This document shows positions 16,957-24,701 of a stretch of DNA of 64,000 nucleotides, piece by piece. The DNA is from Burkholderiaceae bacterium (lineage in GTDB: Bacteria; Pseudomonadota; Gammaproteobacteria; Burkholderiales; Burkholderiaceae). The stretch covers positions 62,001-126,000 of the forward strand of contig CANHPL010000002.1 in the NCBI GenBank assembly GCA_947462685.1, given 5' to 3'. The position numbers and the translations under genes are program-made. Position 1 is the stretch's first letter. Each line of letters starts with the position of its first letter. The notes under the pieces were generated by a model, which had not been told where the DNA came from, searched no databases, and worked only from the letters and a program-made list of their open reading frames with translations.

Positions 16957-17439
16957 ATGACAACCCCTATTCAACTATTTCTCAATGGACAAAGCGTGAC
17001 AGTCAACGCTCCAGAAAATACCCCTTTACTTTATGTTTTACGCAATGACCTTGAACACAAAGGAACCCGTTTTGGTTGTGGTTCTGGTAATTGTGGAGCT
17101 TGTACTGTCATCGTTGATGGTCAGGCGATGCAATCTTGCGATATGCAACTATGGGCCGCTAGTGGTAAAGAGGTCATTACTGCAGAAGGTCTAGCCGCCG
17201 ATGCAATTGGTCAGTTAGTACAAAAAGCGTTTATTGATGAACAAGCAGCTCAGTGTGGCTATTGCATTAACGGAATTTTGATGAGTGTTGTGGCCTTATT
17301 GAAGAAATATCCTCAACCCAACAAAGAAGTATTAATGGAGTCTTTAAATCGACATCTGTGTCGTTGCGGGACCCATGTACGTATTTTGCGTGCAATCGAC
17401 CGCGTGATTGAACAGCTAAATGAAAAGAGGGCAGCATGA
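16957..17439 (+). CDS. Molybdenum hydroxylase small subunit, two [2Fe-2S] clusters (IorA/CoxS-like)
   Basis: Electron-transfer subunit of a xanthine-oxidase-family enzyme. The plant-type cluster is bound by Cys41, Cys46, Cys49 and Cys61 (CGSGNCGACT). The second cluster is bound by Cys100, Cys103, Cys135 and Cys137 (QCGYC, LCRCGTH). At 160 residues it is typical. The chosen ATG lies 16 bases after the dehydrogenase gene; a longer frame would run back into that gene. It overlaps the large-subunit start by four bases. Closest by organisation are isoquinoline 1-oxidoreductase and nicotinate dehydrogenase, which hydroxylate next to a ring nitrogen. Confidence 0.92.
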   Translation: MTTPIQLFLNGQSVTVNAPENTPLLYVLRNDLEHKGTRFGCGSGNCGACTVIVDGQAMQSCDMQLWAASGKEVITAEGLAADAIGQLVQKAFIDEQAAQCGYCINGILMSVVALLKKYPQPNKEVLMESLNRHLCRCGTHVRILRAIDRVIEQLNEKRAA

Positions 17440-19550
17440 GCAATCTCACTCTTCCAGCAAATATTGTTTCGAACCCCAAATTATCACAATGGTTTCGTTT
17501 AGATCAGCTTCCCTTGGTGACGGTATGTACCGGTAAAGTTGAGCTAGGGCAAGGTATACAAACCGCCTTACAGCAAATTGCTGCTGACGAAATAGGCGTT
17601 GATTTACAGCAAATCAATTGGATTGCTGGCGATACGCATTTATCTCCTGATGAATGGTATACCGCCGGAAGTTTATCGATTGAAAATGGTGGCGCCGCAC
17701 TCAGGACTGCATTGGGGTATGCAAGATACTTGTCCATAGAAGCTGCTGCAAAAAAATTAGGTGTAACCGCCAATTCAATCACCATTGAGCATGGTATTTT
17801 TAGTAGTAAAGACTCCCAGCAACAGATCACTTATGCACAGCTTGCCAATCATTTGGATCTTGATGTTGAAATCACTTCGAATGAGCAGATTATCACTAGT
17901 AAACAACAGGTCATGACCAAGTGGGTAGGCAGAAGTATTGCACGCGACGACTTGCATAGTAAGTTATCTGGGGCAGCATTTATCCACGACTTTACATTGC
18001 CCCATATGCGCCATGCGCGCATGATTAGAGCCAAGCATGTTCAATCCACCATGACTCACGTAGATATTCCGAAAATTCAACAATTACCTGGTGTTGAACA
18101 GGTGGTTCATAGCGGTAGCTTCCTTGCTGTTGTGGGGAGTAACGAAGCTTTAATAGTGCTTGCACAAGAAAAAGCCCAAGCCTTTGTTTCCTGGCAGACA
18201 CCAGCATATGTGCAAACTCAAACCCCTACGGAAGAGATGATTACCGCACTTCAAGCGAGTGATGAAATTGCATTTCAACAAGGCACAGCTGACACAGCTC
18301 ATACAACGGTGAAGGCAAGATACTCAAGACCCTTTATTGCCCATGCCTCAATTGGTCCTGCTTGTGCAATTGCTCAGGAAAGCGATGGGATCTTAACTGT
18401 TTGGTCGCATACGCAAGGATCTCATTTAGTTAAAAATCAAATTGCAGTTGGATTGCGTCAAGATCCAAGTACCGTCAAAGTCATTCATCTCCATGGTGCT
18501 GGATGTTACGGCCATAACAGTGCCGATGATGTTGCTTTTGATGCAGCATTCATTGCCAAAATGACTGGGCTACCCATTCGGGTGCAGTGGAGTCGTGAAG
18601 AAGAGTTAACGGCCTCACCATTTGGTTCACCTGGCGTCGTTGAATTTGAAGTCGGTGTTGATGAATCAGGCAGAATCATTAATTGGCAGTCGGAGGTTTG
18701 GTCACCAACCCATATTCATCGTCCAGGATGGGCGGGGAAGCTTAATTTATTAGGCGCTTGGATGATTGATCCGCCCCACCCCATCGACGAAACAAAAGAC
18801 AATCCCTTGCCTCAGGGGGGGGGATTGCGCAATGCAATCACTTTGTACAACGTTGACTATCAACAAGTAAAACATCACATGATTCCGCAAGCACCTTTAA
18901 GAACCTCTGCATTAAGAGGCCTTGGAGCTTATTTAAATATTTTTGCCATGGAATCTTTTATGGATGAAGTTGCGCAAGCATTGGGACAAGATAGTCTTGA
19001 GTTCAGAAAAAAACACCTATCAGATCCAAGATCGATTACCTTGCTTGAGACACTTGCACAAATGGCCAGTTGGTCAAATAGAGCAAACTTACCAGAAGGC
19101 ACAGGTTTAGGCATGGGTTTTGCTCGGTATAAAAACAGTGGTGCTTACTGCGGAGTGATGGTTCAATTACGTGCAGAAGAAAAAATCTACATCGATCATG
19201 TCTGGTCAGTCTGTGACGCTGGCGAGGTCATTAATCCGGATGGGCTCATAAATCAAATTGAAGGCGGTATTATTCAGTCGATTAGCTGGACCTTAAAAGA
19301 GATGGTCACATGGGATACCGAGGGAGTAACTTCAGCAACATGGGACACTTATCCTATATTAAACTTTGACGAAGTTCCAAAAGTAGAGGTCAAACTGTTG
19401 AATCAACCGCGTGTTCAGAGTTTAGGGGGTGGAGAAGCATCAGCTGGACCGACTGCTGCGGCAATTGCCAATGCTCTCGAGCAAGCATTAGGAGTTAGGG
19501 CAAGACACCTGCCCTTGACTCCTGATCGATTAGCAGAGTTGATGAGCTAA
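17436..19550 (+). CDS. Molybdenum hydroxylase large subunit (IorB / nicotinate dehydrogenase-like)
   Basis: Catalytic subunit that binds the molybdopterin cofactor and hydroxylates a substrate with water. The C-terminal motif SLGGGEASAGP contains the catalytic glutamate (about residue 667). GAGCYGHNSADDVAFDAAFI and WSREEELTASPFGSPG match the cofactor and substrate regions. At 704 residues it is typical of the IorB type. No Tat signal is seen (many IorB proteins have one), no cytochrome c motif CxxCH as in NicB, and no FAD subunit gene is adjacent, so the electron acceptor is unclear. A run of nine G lies inside the gene at 18825-18833. Substrate unknown; an N-heteroaromatic acid is the family-based guess. 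Confidence 0.9.
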   Translation: MSNLTLPANIVSNPKLSQWFRLDQLPLVTVCTGKVELGQGIQTALQQIAADEIGVDLQQINWIAGDTHLSPDEWYTAGSLSIENGGAALRTALGYARYLSIEAAAKKLGVTANSITIEHGIFSSKDSQQQITYAQLANHLDLDVEITSNEQIITSKQQVMTKWVGRSIARDDLHSKLSGAAFIHDFTLPHMRHARMIRAKHVQSTMTHVDIPKIQQLPGVEQVVHSGSFLAVVGSNEALIVLAQEKAQAFVSWQTPAYVQTQTPTEEMITALQASDEIAFQQGTADTAHTTVKARYSRPFIAHASIGPACAIAQESDGILTVWSHTQGSHLVKNQIAVGLRQDPSTVKVIHLHGAGCYGHNSADDVAFDAAFIAKMTGLPIRVQWSREEELTASPFGSPGVVEFEVGVDESGRIINWQSEVWSPTHIHRPGWAGKLNLLGAWMIDPPHPIDETKDNPLPQGGGLRNAITLYNVDYQQVKHHMIPQAPLRTSALRGLGAYLNIFAMESFMDEVAQALGQDSLEFRKKHLSDPRSITLLETLAQMASWSNRANLPEGTGLGMGFARYKNSGAYCGVMVQLRAEEKIYIDHVWSVCDAGEVINPDGLINQIEGGIIQSISWTLKEMVTWDTEGVTSATWDTYPILNFDEVPKVEVKLLNQPRVQSLGGGEASAGPTAAAIANALEQALGVRARHLPLTPDRLAELMS

Positions 19551-19569
19551 TGCTTAATTGATGGAGGGA

Positions 19570-20007
19570 TTACTTATCTCCGGTATCGGCGGTAAGTCCA
19601 GCGGACTGAATACCCGCTACAGCGCAAATTTCATCATTATCTGAAGTATCGCCAGTAACTCCTACGGAGCCAATAATGTGATTATTGGCATCACGAATTA
19701 AAACACCTCCAGCTACGGGCACCATTTTACCTTCGGACATGGCATTTAAAGCCGTAAAAAAGCCCGGCATTTTTTCAGCTCGACGGGCGATTTCACGACC
19801 ACCAAAGCCCATTCCTAAGACACCCCATGCTTTACCGCGGGCAATATCTTCACGCAAAATACTGCAATGATCTTCGCGAAGGAGGGCTTTCATTTGGCCG
19901 CCTGCATCAAGAACAACAATTGTAAGTGGATGAAAATTCATTTCACGCCCTTTTTTTAAAGCTGTCTGAGCGATGGTAATTGCTTGTTCTAAATTCACGT
20001 TTGACAT
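19570..20007 (-). CDS. GlcG/HbpS-family protein (DUF336)
   Basis: Small protein (145 residues) of the GlcG/HbpS family, whose members bind heme or small molecules and are often found as single genes in catabolic operons. Family marks are VVLDAGGQMKALLRED, ARGKAWGVLGMG, PVAGGVLIRDANNHIIGSVG and SGDTSDNDE-like (here TGDTSDNDEICA). No signal peptide. It follows the flavin-reductase gene by 18 bases on the same strand and probably shares its promoter. The molecular role here is unknown. Confidence 0.87.
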   Translation of the reverse strand: MSNVNLEQAITIAQTALKKGREMNFHPLTIVVLDAGGQMKALLREDHCSILREDIARGKAWGVLGMGFGGREIARRAEKMPGFFTALNAMSEGKMVPVAGGVLIRDANNHIIGSVGVTGDTSDNDEICAVAGIQSAGLTADTGDK

Positions 20008-20025
20008 ACGAATCCTTTATTAAAA

Positions 20026-20562
20026 TTATGAAGTGTGGTCTGCTGCGCAGTGGTACTTACCCTTCCAGAAAAATAAAGGGGCAGTATCTTCAGCAGTATT
20101 GTAAGAATAACTCATGACGAGACCAATAAAGATCAGATGGTCACCGCCATCTACATCACGTTCTTTTTTGCAAATAAAGTGCCCCAGGGTATTTTCAAGA
20201 ATAGGGATACCTTCTGGGCTTAGGTGGTGGGCAATGTCTTTAAACTTATCTTCGCTTGGTTTAGCAAAGTGGTTGGAAATATCTTTTTGCGATTCAGACA
20301 AAATATTCACAATGAAATAAGGTGAGTCTACAAATGCTTGATGACTTGGCGCGCCTCGCACTTGTGACCAAAGCACTAGAGGAGGGGAGAGTGAGACGGA
20401 GTTAAAGGAGCTGACAGTAACACCATACAACTGGCCGGAGGCATCTTTGGTGGTAATCACGGTCACCCCGGTACCGAAATGTCCTAAGGCATTTCTAAAA
20501 TCTCGTTGGTCAAATTCAGGAGATTGTTCAGGTGTGTCTTTTGCGTTATTTGGATTTGTCAT
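20026..20562 (-). CDS. Flavin reductase family protein (HpaC/RutF-like)
   Basis: NAD(P)H:flavin oxidoreductase that supplies reduced FMN or FAD to a separate monooxygenase. The FMN-binding core is clear: GHFGTGVTVITT near the N-terminus, GVTVSSFNSVSLSPPLVLW, SPYFIVNILSE and the ending FFWKGKYH. The luciferase-like monooxygenase at 23589-24701 is the obvious partner. I place the start at the ATG giving 178 residues (MTNPNNAKD). A longer reading from 20607 would run into operator candidate 3; AAGGCGAG upstream of the chosen ATG supports the shorter form. An intermediate ATG eight codons upstream is also possible. Confidence 0.88.
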   Translation of the reverse strand: MTNPNNAKDTPEQSPEFDQRDFRNALGHFGTGVTVITTKDASGQLYGVTVSSFNSVSLSPPLVLWSQVRGAPSHQAFVDSPYFIVNILSESQKDISNHFAKPSEDKFKDIAHHLSPEGIPILENTLGHFICKKERDVDGGDHLIFIGLVMSYSYNTAEDTAPLFFWKGKYHCAADHTS

Positions 20563-20589
20563 TGGGTCATCTCGCCTTAATAACATAAA

Positions 20590-20609
20590 TAGTAATCGCT
20601 TGATCATTA
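20590..20609 (-). promoter_or_regulatory. Operator candidate 3 before the flavin-reductase gene
   Basis: TAGTAAT-CGCTTG-ATCATTA, with the same six-base spacing and the same right arm as site 2. The left arm has two mismatches to a perfect dyad. It lies 27 bases before the chosen flavin-reductase start. All four differences from the site 2 left half are transitions, as if both derive from one sequence. Confidence 0.5.
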
Positions 20610-20775
20610 GTTGTCAATGAATGTTATTTTACAAAACAATCTTAATTGTGAAACATAATTAATTGAAAACAATAGTAAATAATGTTAATAATTAAGCATC
20701 TAGGGAAAACCCTTGGGAAATAATAATTCATAAAATCCTAATTCATATCACTTGTCAAAACAAAAAACATATTAT

Positions 20776-20797
20776 AAAGTGATCGAACGATCTCTTT
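20776..20797 (+). promoter_or_regulatory. Operator candidate 4 before the alpha/beta-hydrolase operon
   Basis: AAAGTGAT and ATCTCTTT are 8-bp arms with one mismatch around CGAACG. The centre GATCG-AA-CGATC is itself perfect, and a flanking T/A pair extends the dyad by one base on each side. It keeps the TGAT-N6-ATC core and the spacing of the other sites. It lies about 42 bases before the ATG at 20840. Confidence 0.6.
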
Positions 20798-20839
20798 AAT
20801 TGAGGCTATTTCATTCATACATAAAAAGGTGAGACAAAC

Positions 20840-21607
20840 ATGACAAAAACTGCATACGTTCTTGAGGGAAAATTAGGCGCCCCTGTATTATTAGTAGCTA
20901 ATTCCTTGGGTGCAAATTATTCAATGTGGGATCCACAGATTGAGGAATGGAAAAAGAGCTTTCAAGTATTGAGATATAACTATCGAGGTCATGGTGGTAC
21001 AACATCTGTTGGTAATTTTGCCACCTCACAAGATTTAGCAGATGATGTCAATGAGCTTTTGGACGCCCTTAATATCAAAGAAATCTACTGGGTAGGATTG
21101 TCACTCGGTGCTATGTTGGGACTTTATTTTGCAGCTCATTACCCGCAAAAAGTCAAAGCATTAGCTTCTGCTTGTTTTAGGCCTTATCAAACACCAGAGT
21201 CCTTTGCAATGTGGGAAGCCAGAATCAAGACGGTTGCCGAGCAAGGTGTTGGGGCAATTGTTGCCGGTACAGCAGATCGTTGGTTAACAGAAGGATTTCG
21301 AGAAGCCAATCCAAGCATTGATCAAGCATTGCGCGTCATGATTGGTAACAATGAACCAGATGGTTATATGGCTTGTGGTCATGCAGTTAAAGACTATGAC
21401 CTAAGGCCGTATGTTGGCAAAGTCAGTTGCCCTGTGCTGTTAATTGGTGGTCAATTCGATGGGGGAGCGCCTGCAACTGAGGTTAGCAATTTACGTACGG
21501 TGATTCAGAATAGTGAATATGCGGAACTTCCTGGCGCGCATATCGCCAATTTGGAGTGTGCTACTGAGTTCACTCGTATTGTCAATACATTTATGCTTGC
21601 GCATTAG
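20840..21607 (+). CDS. Alpha/beta-hydrolase, 3-oxoadipate enol-lactonase (PcaD)-like
   Basis: Cytoplasmic hydrolase of 255 residues with an intact triad: serine in GLSLGA, aspartate in LIGGQFDGGAP, histidine in PGAHIANLE. The pattern LLVANSLGANYSMWDPQ and YRGHGGT match enol-lactonases of the beta-ketoadipate pathway. The same fold serves N-formylmaleamate deformylase (NicD) and RutD, so a ring-opening product of another pathway is equally possible. AAAAGG lies upstream of the ATG. It leads an operon with the Gfo/Idh gene 13 bases on. If it really is a PcaD, its product would feed the CoA-transferase genes at 33001-34325. Confidence 0.85.
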   Translation: MTKTAYVLEGKLGAPVLLVANSLGANYSMWDPQIEEWKKSFQVLRYNYRGHGGTTSVGNFATSQDLADDVNELLDALNIKEIYWVGLSLGAMLGLYFAAHYPQKVKALASACFRPYQTPESFAMWEARIKTVAEQGVGAIVAGTADRWLTEGFREANPSIDQALRVMIGNNEPDGYMACGHAVKDYDLRPYVGKVSCPVLLIGGQFDGGAPATEVSNLRTVIQNSEYAELPGAHIANLECATEFTRIVNTFMLAH

Positions 21608-21620
21608 TAAGGAGATCTTT

Positions 21621-22640
21621 GTGACTGTTAAACCTTTGAATGTTGCTGTGATTGGTTATGGTTGGTGGGGAAAGATTATTACCGCCACCTTAGAAGCTAG
21701 TCCATTACTAAATGTCGTATTAGTCATTGAGAGTGATCCCAAGGTCAATGAAATCGCTCAAGAATCTGCTAAAAAAATGCATTTTGCTGTTGGTAAAGAT
21801 TTTTCAGAAGCCTTGGTTCATCCTGAAGTTGAGGCAATTGTTCTTTGTACACCCCATCAGTTCCACGCTCAGCAAATTCAGTTAGCGGCGAAAGCGGGTA
21901 AGCATGTCTTTTGTGAAAAACCCTTATGTTTAACTTATGAAGATGCACAAGCATCTATTGCTGCATGTAATGCCGCGGGGGTAAAGTTGGGTATTGGTCA
22001 TGAAAGACGTTTTGAGCCAGCTGTTGTGGCGATGCGTGAAGAGATTGCTAAAGGAACTTTAGGGGTTGTTTTACAAATTGAGGCTAATTTTTCACAAGAT
22101 AAATTCTTTGCACTGCCTCCAGATAACTGGCGATTGTCTAATAAGTTTGCCCCCGTTGGTCCATTAACTGCTACAGGAATTCACTTAGTTGATTTAGCGA
22201 TTGCTATATTGGGGCCTGCAGAATCGGTTTGGGCGAGACTTTCAACCAGAGGAAGTCAGTTTGAAAATGGTGACACCTTAGGCATTATGTTGGCATTTCC
22301 GGGTGGAGCGAATGCACTGATTAGCGCTATTTTGGCAACGCCTTTTGACGGGCGCTTTTGTGTATATGGTTCGAAAGGTTGGATGGAGATCAGAGATAAT
22401 ACCCACCCAGAGCATCCAACCGGTTGGAATGTCACCACCCAGTTACGAGGCGAAGAGAAGAAAACGAACTTTATGCCACCAGCTCCCACAGTACGCTTTA
22501 ACTTAGAGGCTTTCGCCAATGGAGTCAGGGGAGTTACTCCTTATCCAGTCTCTCACCAAGAAATGTTAGCTAATGTTGGTGCATTAGAAGCGATCATGCG
22601 ATCTGCAGCTTCAGAAAAAATTGAGTTAATTCAAGGGTAA
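21621..22640 (+). CDS. Gfo/Idh/MocA-family oxidoreductase
   Basis: NAD(P)-dependent dehydrogenase, 339 residues from a GTG start that has AAGGAGA six bases before it. A longer ATG reading begins inside the hydrolase gene and is rejected. The N-terminal Rossmann motif is VAVIGYGWWGK. The family signature with the catalytic lysine is GKHVFCEKPLCL, and a C-terminal GFO_IDH_MocA domain follows (ANFSQDKFFALPPDNWRLS, GPLTATGIHLVDL). These enzymes act on sugars, inositols, dihydrodiols and phthalate-type diols. The substrate here is unknown; position suggests a step in the same catabolic pathway. Confidence 0.88.
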   Translation: MTVKPLNVAVIGYGWWGKIITATLEASPLLNVVLVIESDPKVNEIAQESAKKMHFAVGKDFSEALVHPEVEAIVLCTPHQFHAQQIQLAAKAGKHVFCEKPLCLTYEDAQASIAACNAAGVKLGIGHERRFEPAVVAMREEIAKGTLGVVLQIEANFSQDKFFALPPDNWRLSNKFAPVGPLTATGIHLVDLAIAILGPAESVWARLSTRGSQFENGDTLGIMLAFPGGANALISAILATPFDGRFCVYGSKGWMEIRDNTHPEHPTGWNVTTQLRGEEKKTNFMPPAPTVRFNLEAFANGVRGVTPYPVSHQEMLANVGALEAIMRSAASEKIELIQG

Positions 22641-22713
22641 TTCTCTATAAAACAAGTATTTATAATTGACCATGTGATTAGTTAAAATGAATATATGAAT
22701 TTAAAAAAATAAT

Positions 22714-23394
22714 ATGTCTGCAGAAAATAATTTCACTGAAGCAGGGTCTGTCGAAGTTCAGCCTCGCAAGCGTATGAAGCGTGAAGATCGCGATCGTGAG
22801 ATTGCGGCGGCAGCAGTTGCTTTTTTTGCAGAGGTTGGTTTTGATGGGGACACACGTGAGTTAGCCAGGCGACTCGGTGTTACCCAGTCTTTAATCTTTC
22901 GATATTTTCCTAATAAAGCTGCTTTAATTGAGCGGGTTTATCAAGAGGTCTATGTCGGTCGCTGGAACCCTTATTGGGAGACCATCATTGCGGATCGCAG
23001 CGTACCCTTACAAGACCGTTTAGTGCGTTTATATAAAGATTACTCCAGGATCTCGTTAACCTATGATTGGGTAAGAATCTTTATGTTTTCTGGTCTGAAG
23101 GGCGAGGACATCAATACCCGTTATTTAAAATTTCTGCGAAGTCGTATTTTAGAGCCCATTGCGATTGAGGTTCGAGCAGAACTGGGCTTACCTTCGCCGG
23201 ATGAGATTCCGCTCAAAATGAGTGAAGTAGAACTGGCATGGGGGATCAACTCTCGAATTTTTTATCTAGGGCAAAGAAAATGGATTTTCAATGTGCCTCT
23301 TGATATCGATATTGACTTAATTATTGAACATACGATCATTACCTATTTATCAGGTGCTAAAACCGTCGTTCCAATGTTAATCAAACAAGATTAA
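22714..23394 (+). CDS. TetR/AcrR-family transcriptional regulator
   Basis: DNA-binding regulator of 226 residues. The N-terminal helix-turn-helix spans about residues 24-70 (RDREIAAAAVAFFAEVGFDG, then ELARRLGVTQSLIFRYFPNK). The C-terminal ligand domain shows no familiar signature. A weak start (no ribosome binding site at the ATG) leaves a slightly shorter form starting at Met21 (MKRED) possible. It lies in the middle of the genes preceded by the TGAT-N6-ATCA inverted repeats and is the natural candidate to bind them. I see no good copy of the repeat directly before this gene itself, only TATAAT at 22661-22666. Confidence 0.9.
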   Translation: MSAENNFTEAGSVEVQPRKRMKREDRDREIAAAAVAFFAEVGFDGDTRELARRLGVTQSLIFRYFPNKAALIERVYQEVYVGRWNPYWETIIADRSVPLQDRLVRLYKDYSRISLTYDWVRIFMFSGLKGEDINTRYLKFLRSRILEPIAIEVRAELGLPSPDEIPLKMSEVELAWGINSRIFYLGQRKWIFNVPLDIDIDLIIEHTIITYLSGAKTVVPMLIKQD

Positions 23395-23512
23395 ATAACT
23401 GTTTTATAAAGTATTATTCATTTTTTCTTGGTCATCTAAGTAAGCCAATGAAAGTTTATGCTACTCATTATTTAGGGTTTTTACCTATTGATTAGACCTA
23501 TTTTCACTCTTA

Positions 23513-23545
23513 TAAATGATCAATTGATTACTTTTTGTTTATAAT
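23513..23545 (+). promoter_or_regulatory. Operator candidate 5 with -10 box before the luciferase-like monooxygenase
   Basis: TAAATGAT-CAATTG-ATTACTTT: the left arm is identical to the inner eight bases of site 1 (TAAATGAT), while the right arm is degenerate. ATCAATTGAT in the middle is a perfect 10-bp dyad. TATAAT follows at 23540-23545, 43 bases before the ATG. Spacing and position match sites 1 and 2. Confidence 0.5.
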
Positions 23546-23588
23546 AAATTAATTCTTTATATTGACCGAATCCTAACGGGGACATGCT

Positions 23589-24701
23589 ATGAAATTAAGT
23601 ACATTTATGATGCCGATTCATCCACCAGGCAGAAATCTCACTGAAACATTTAATGAGGACCGTGAGGCTGTTATTTTTGCTGATCATTTGGGCTACAGTG
23701 AAGCATATGTTGGTGAGCATGTTACCGACGCTGCTGAGACAATTACTAACTCGATGATTTTTTTATCCAGTTTGATTTATCACACGAAGCGTATTAAGTT
23801 AGGAACTGGCACTATTAATCTACCGAATTCACATCCAGCAGCTATTGCAGCTCAAGCCGCGATGATGGACCATATGCTTGAAGGTCGATTCATCATGGGT
23901 ATTAGCCCAGGTGGATTAATGTCTGATGCAGAAGTGTTTGGAAATTTCAAGAGTGATCGTAACGCAATGTTTGTTGAAAGTATTAACACTATTCTGAAAA
24001 TTTGGGAGGGGGAGGCACCTTACAACATCGATGGAGAGTACTGGAAAATCTCTACACAAAACACGATGATTCCCGATATTGGTCAGGGTTATATTATGAA
24101 ACCTTTCCAACAACCGCATCCCTTAATCGTCGGGACAGCCGTAGCGCCATTTTCTAAAGGTGTTACGGAAATGGCAAAACGTGGATGGCAACCAATTTCA
24201 GCAAACTTTTTAATGCCGGAATGGGTCAAAACTCATTGGCCTAAATATGTCGAAGGTCGTGAAGCAATCGGTGCAGTTCCACACGCTAGTGAATGGCGTG
24301 TTGCAAAAAGTATATTCGTTGCTGATGATGCAGCAACTGCAGAAAATTATGGTCGTGGCCCAGATGGCCCTTATTATTCTTATTTCAAGTCTTTGAGTCG
24401 TAAATTAGTCAATGGTGGTCGTAGTAATCTATTTAAAGTAGACCCCAACATGCCGGACTCTGAGGTCACTCCAGAATTTGTTACAAATCGTTTAGTTCTC
24501 GCTGGAACAGTCAATTCAGTTGTTGATCAATTGCTAAAGTTCAGAGAAGAAGTCGGTGATTTTGGTAACTTACTATATGCTTGCCATGACTGGAAAAATA
24601 TTCCCCTAGCCAAACGCTCGATGGAGCTGATGGCTAAAGAAGTGATGCCAAAAGTAAATGAAGCCATTGGTCAATCAGAAGATAATCCTGTTATTGCTTA
24701 A
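23589..24701 (+). CDS. Luciferase-like (LLM class) flavin-dependent monooxygenase
   Basis: FMN-dependent oxygenase of the bacterial luciferase / alkanesulfonate monooxygenase superfamily, 370 residues. TIM-barrel marks include GYSEAYVGEHV, IKLGTGTINLPNSHPAAIA, LEGRFIMGISPGG and the C-terminal VLAGTVNSVVDQLLKFRE. It needs FMNH2 from a partner, most likely the flavin reductase at 20026-20562. Relatives include limonene monooxygenase, RutA (uracil ring opening) and the pyridine ring-opening enzyme PyrA. Which of these it resembles in substrate cannot be told here. It sits under its own operator-like repeat. Its 3' end overlaps the convergent amidase by 11 bases. Confidence 0.9.
   Translation: MKLSTFMMPIHPPGRNLTETFNEDREAVIFADHLGYSEAYVGEHVTDAAETITNSMIFLSSLIYHTKRIKLGTGTINLPNSHPAAIAAQAAMMDHMLEGRFIMGISPGGLMSDAEVFGNFKSDRNAMFVESINTILKIWEGEAPYNIDGEYWKISTQNTMIPDIGQGYIMKPFQQPHPLIVGTAVAPFSKGVTEMAKRGWQPISANFLMPEWVKTHWPKYVEGREAIGAVPHASEWRVAKSIFVADDAATAENYGRGPDGPYYSYFKSLSRKLVNGGRSNLFKVDPNMPDSEVTPEFVTNRLVLAGTVNSVVDQLLKFREEVGDFGNLLYACHDWKNIPLAKRSMELMAKEVMPKVNEAIGQSEDNPVIA

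Noticed and set aside
20563..20607. Longer start for the flavin reductase
   Set aside because: It runs into an operator-like inverted repeat and adds residues (MIKRLLFML) not found in the family.
20775..20798. Reading the 20776 palindrome as a RutR site (TTGACCA..TGGTCAA)
   Set aside because: The half-sites do not match; it fits the local TGAT-N6-ATC design better.
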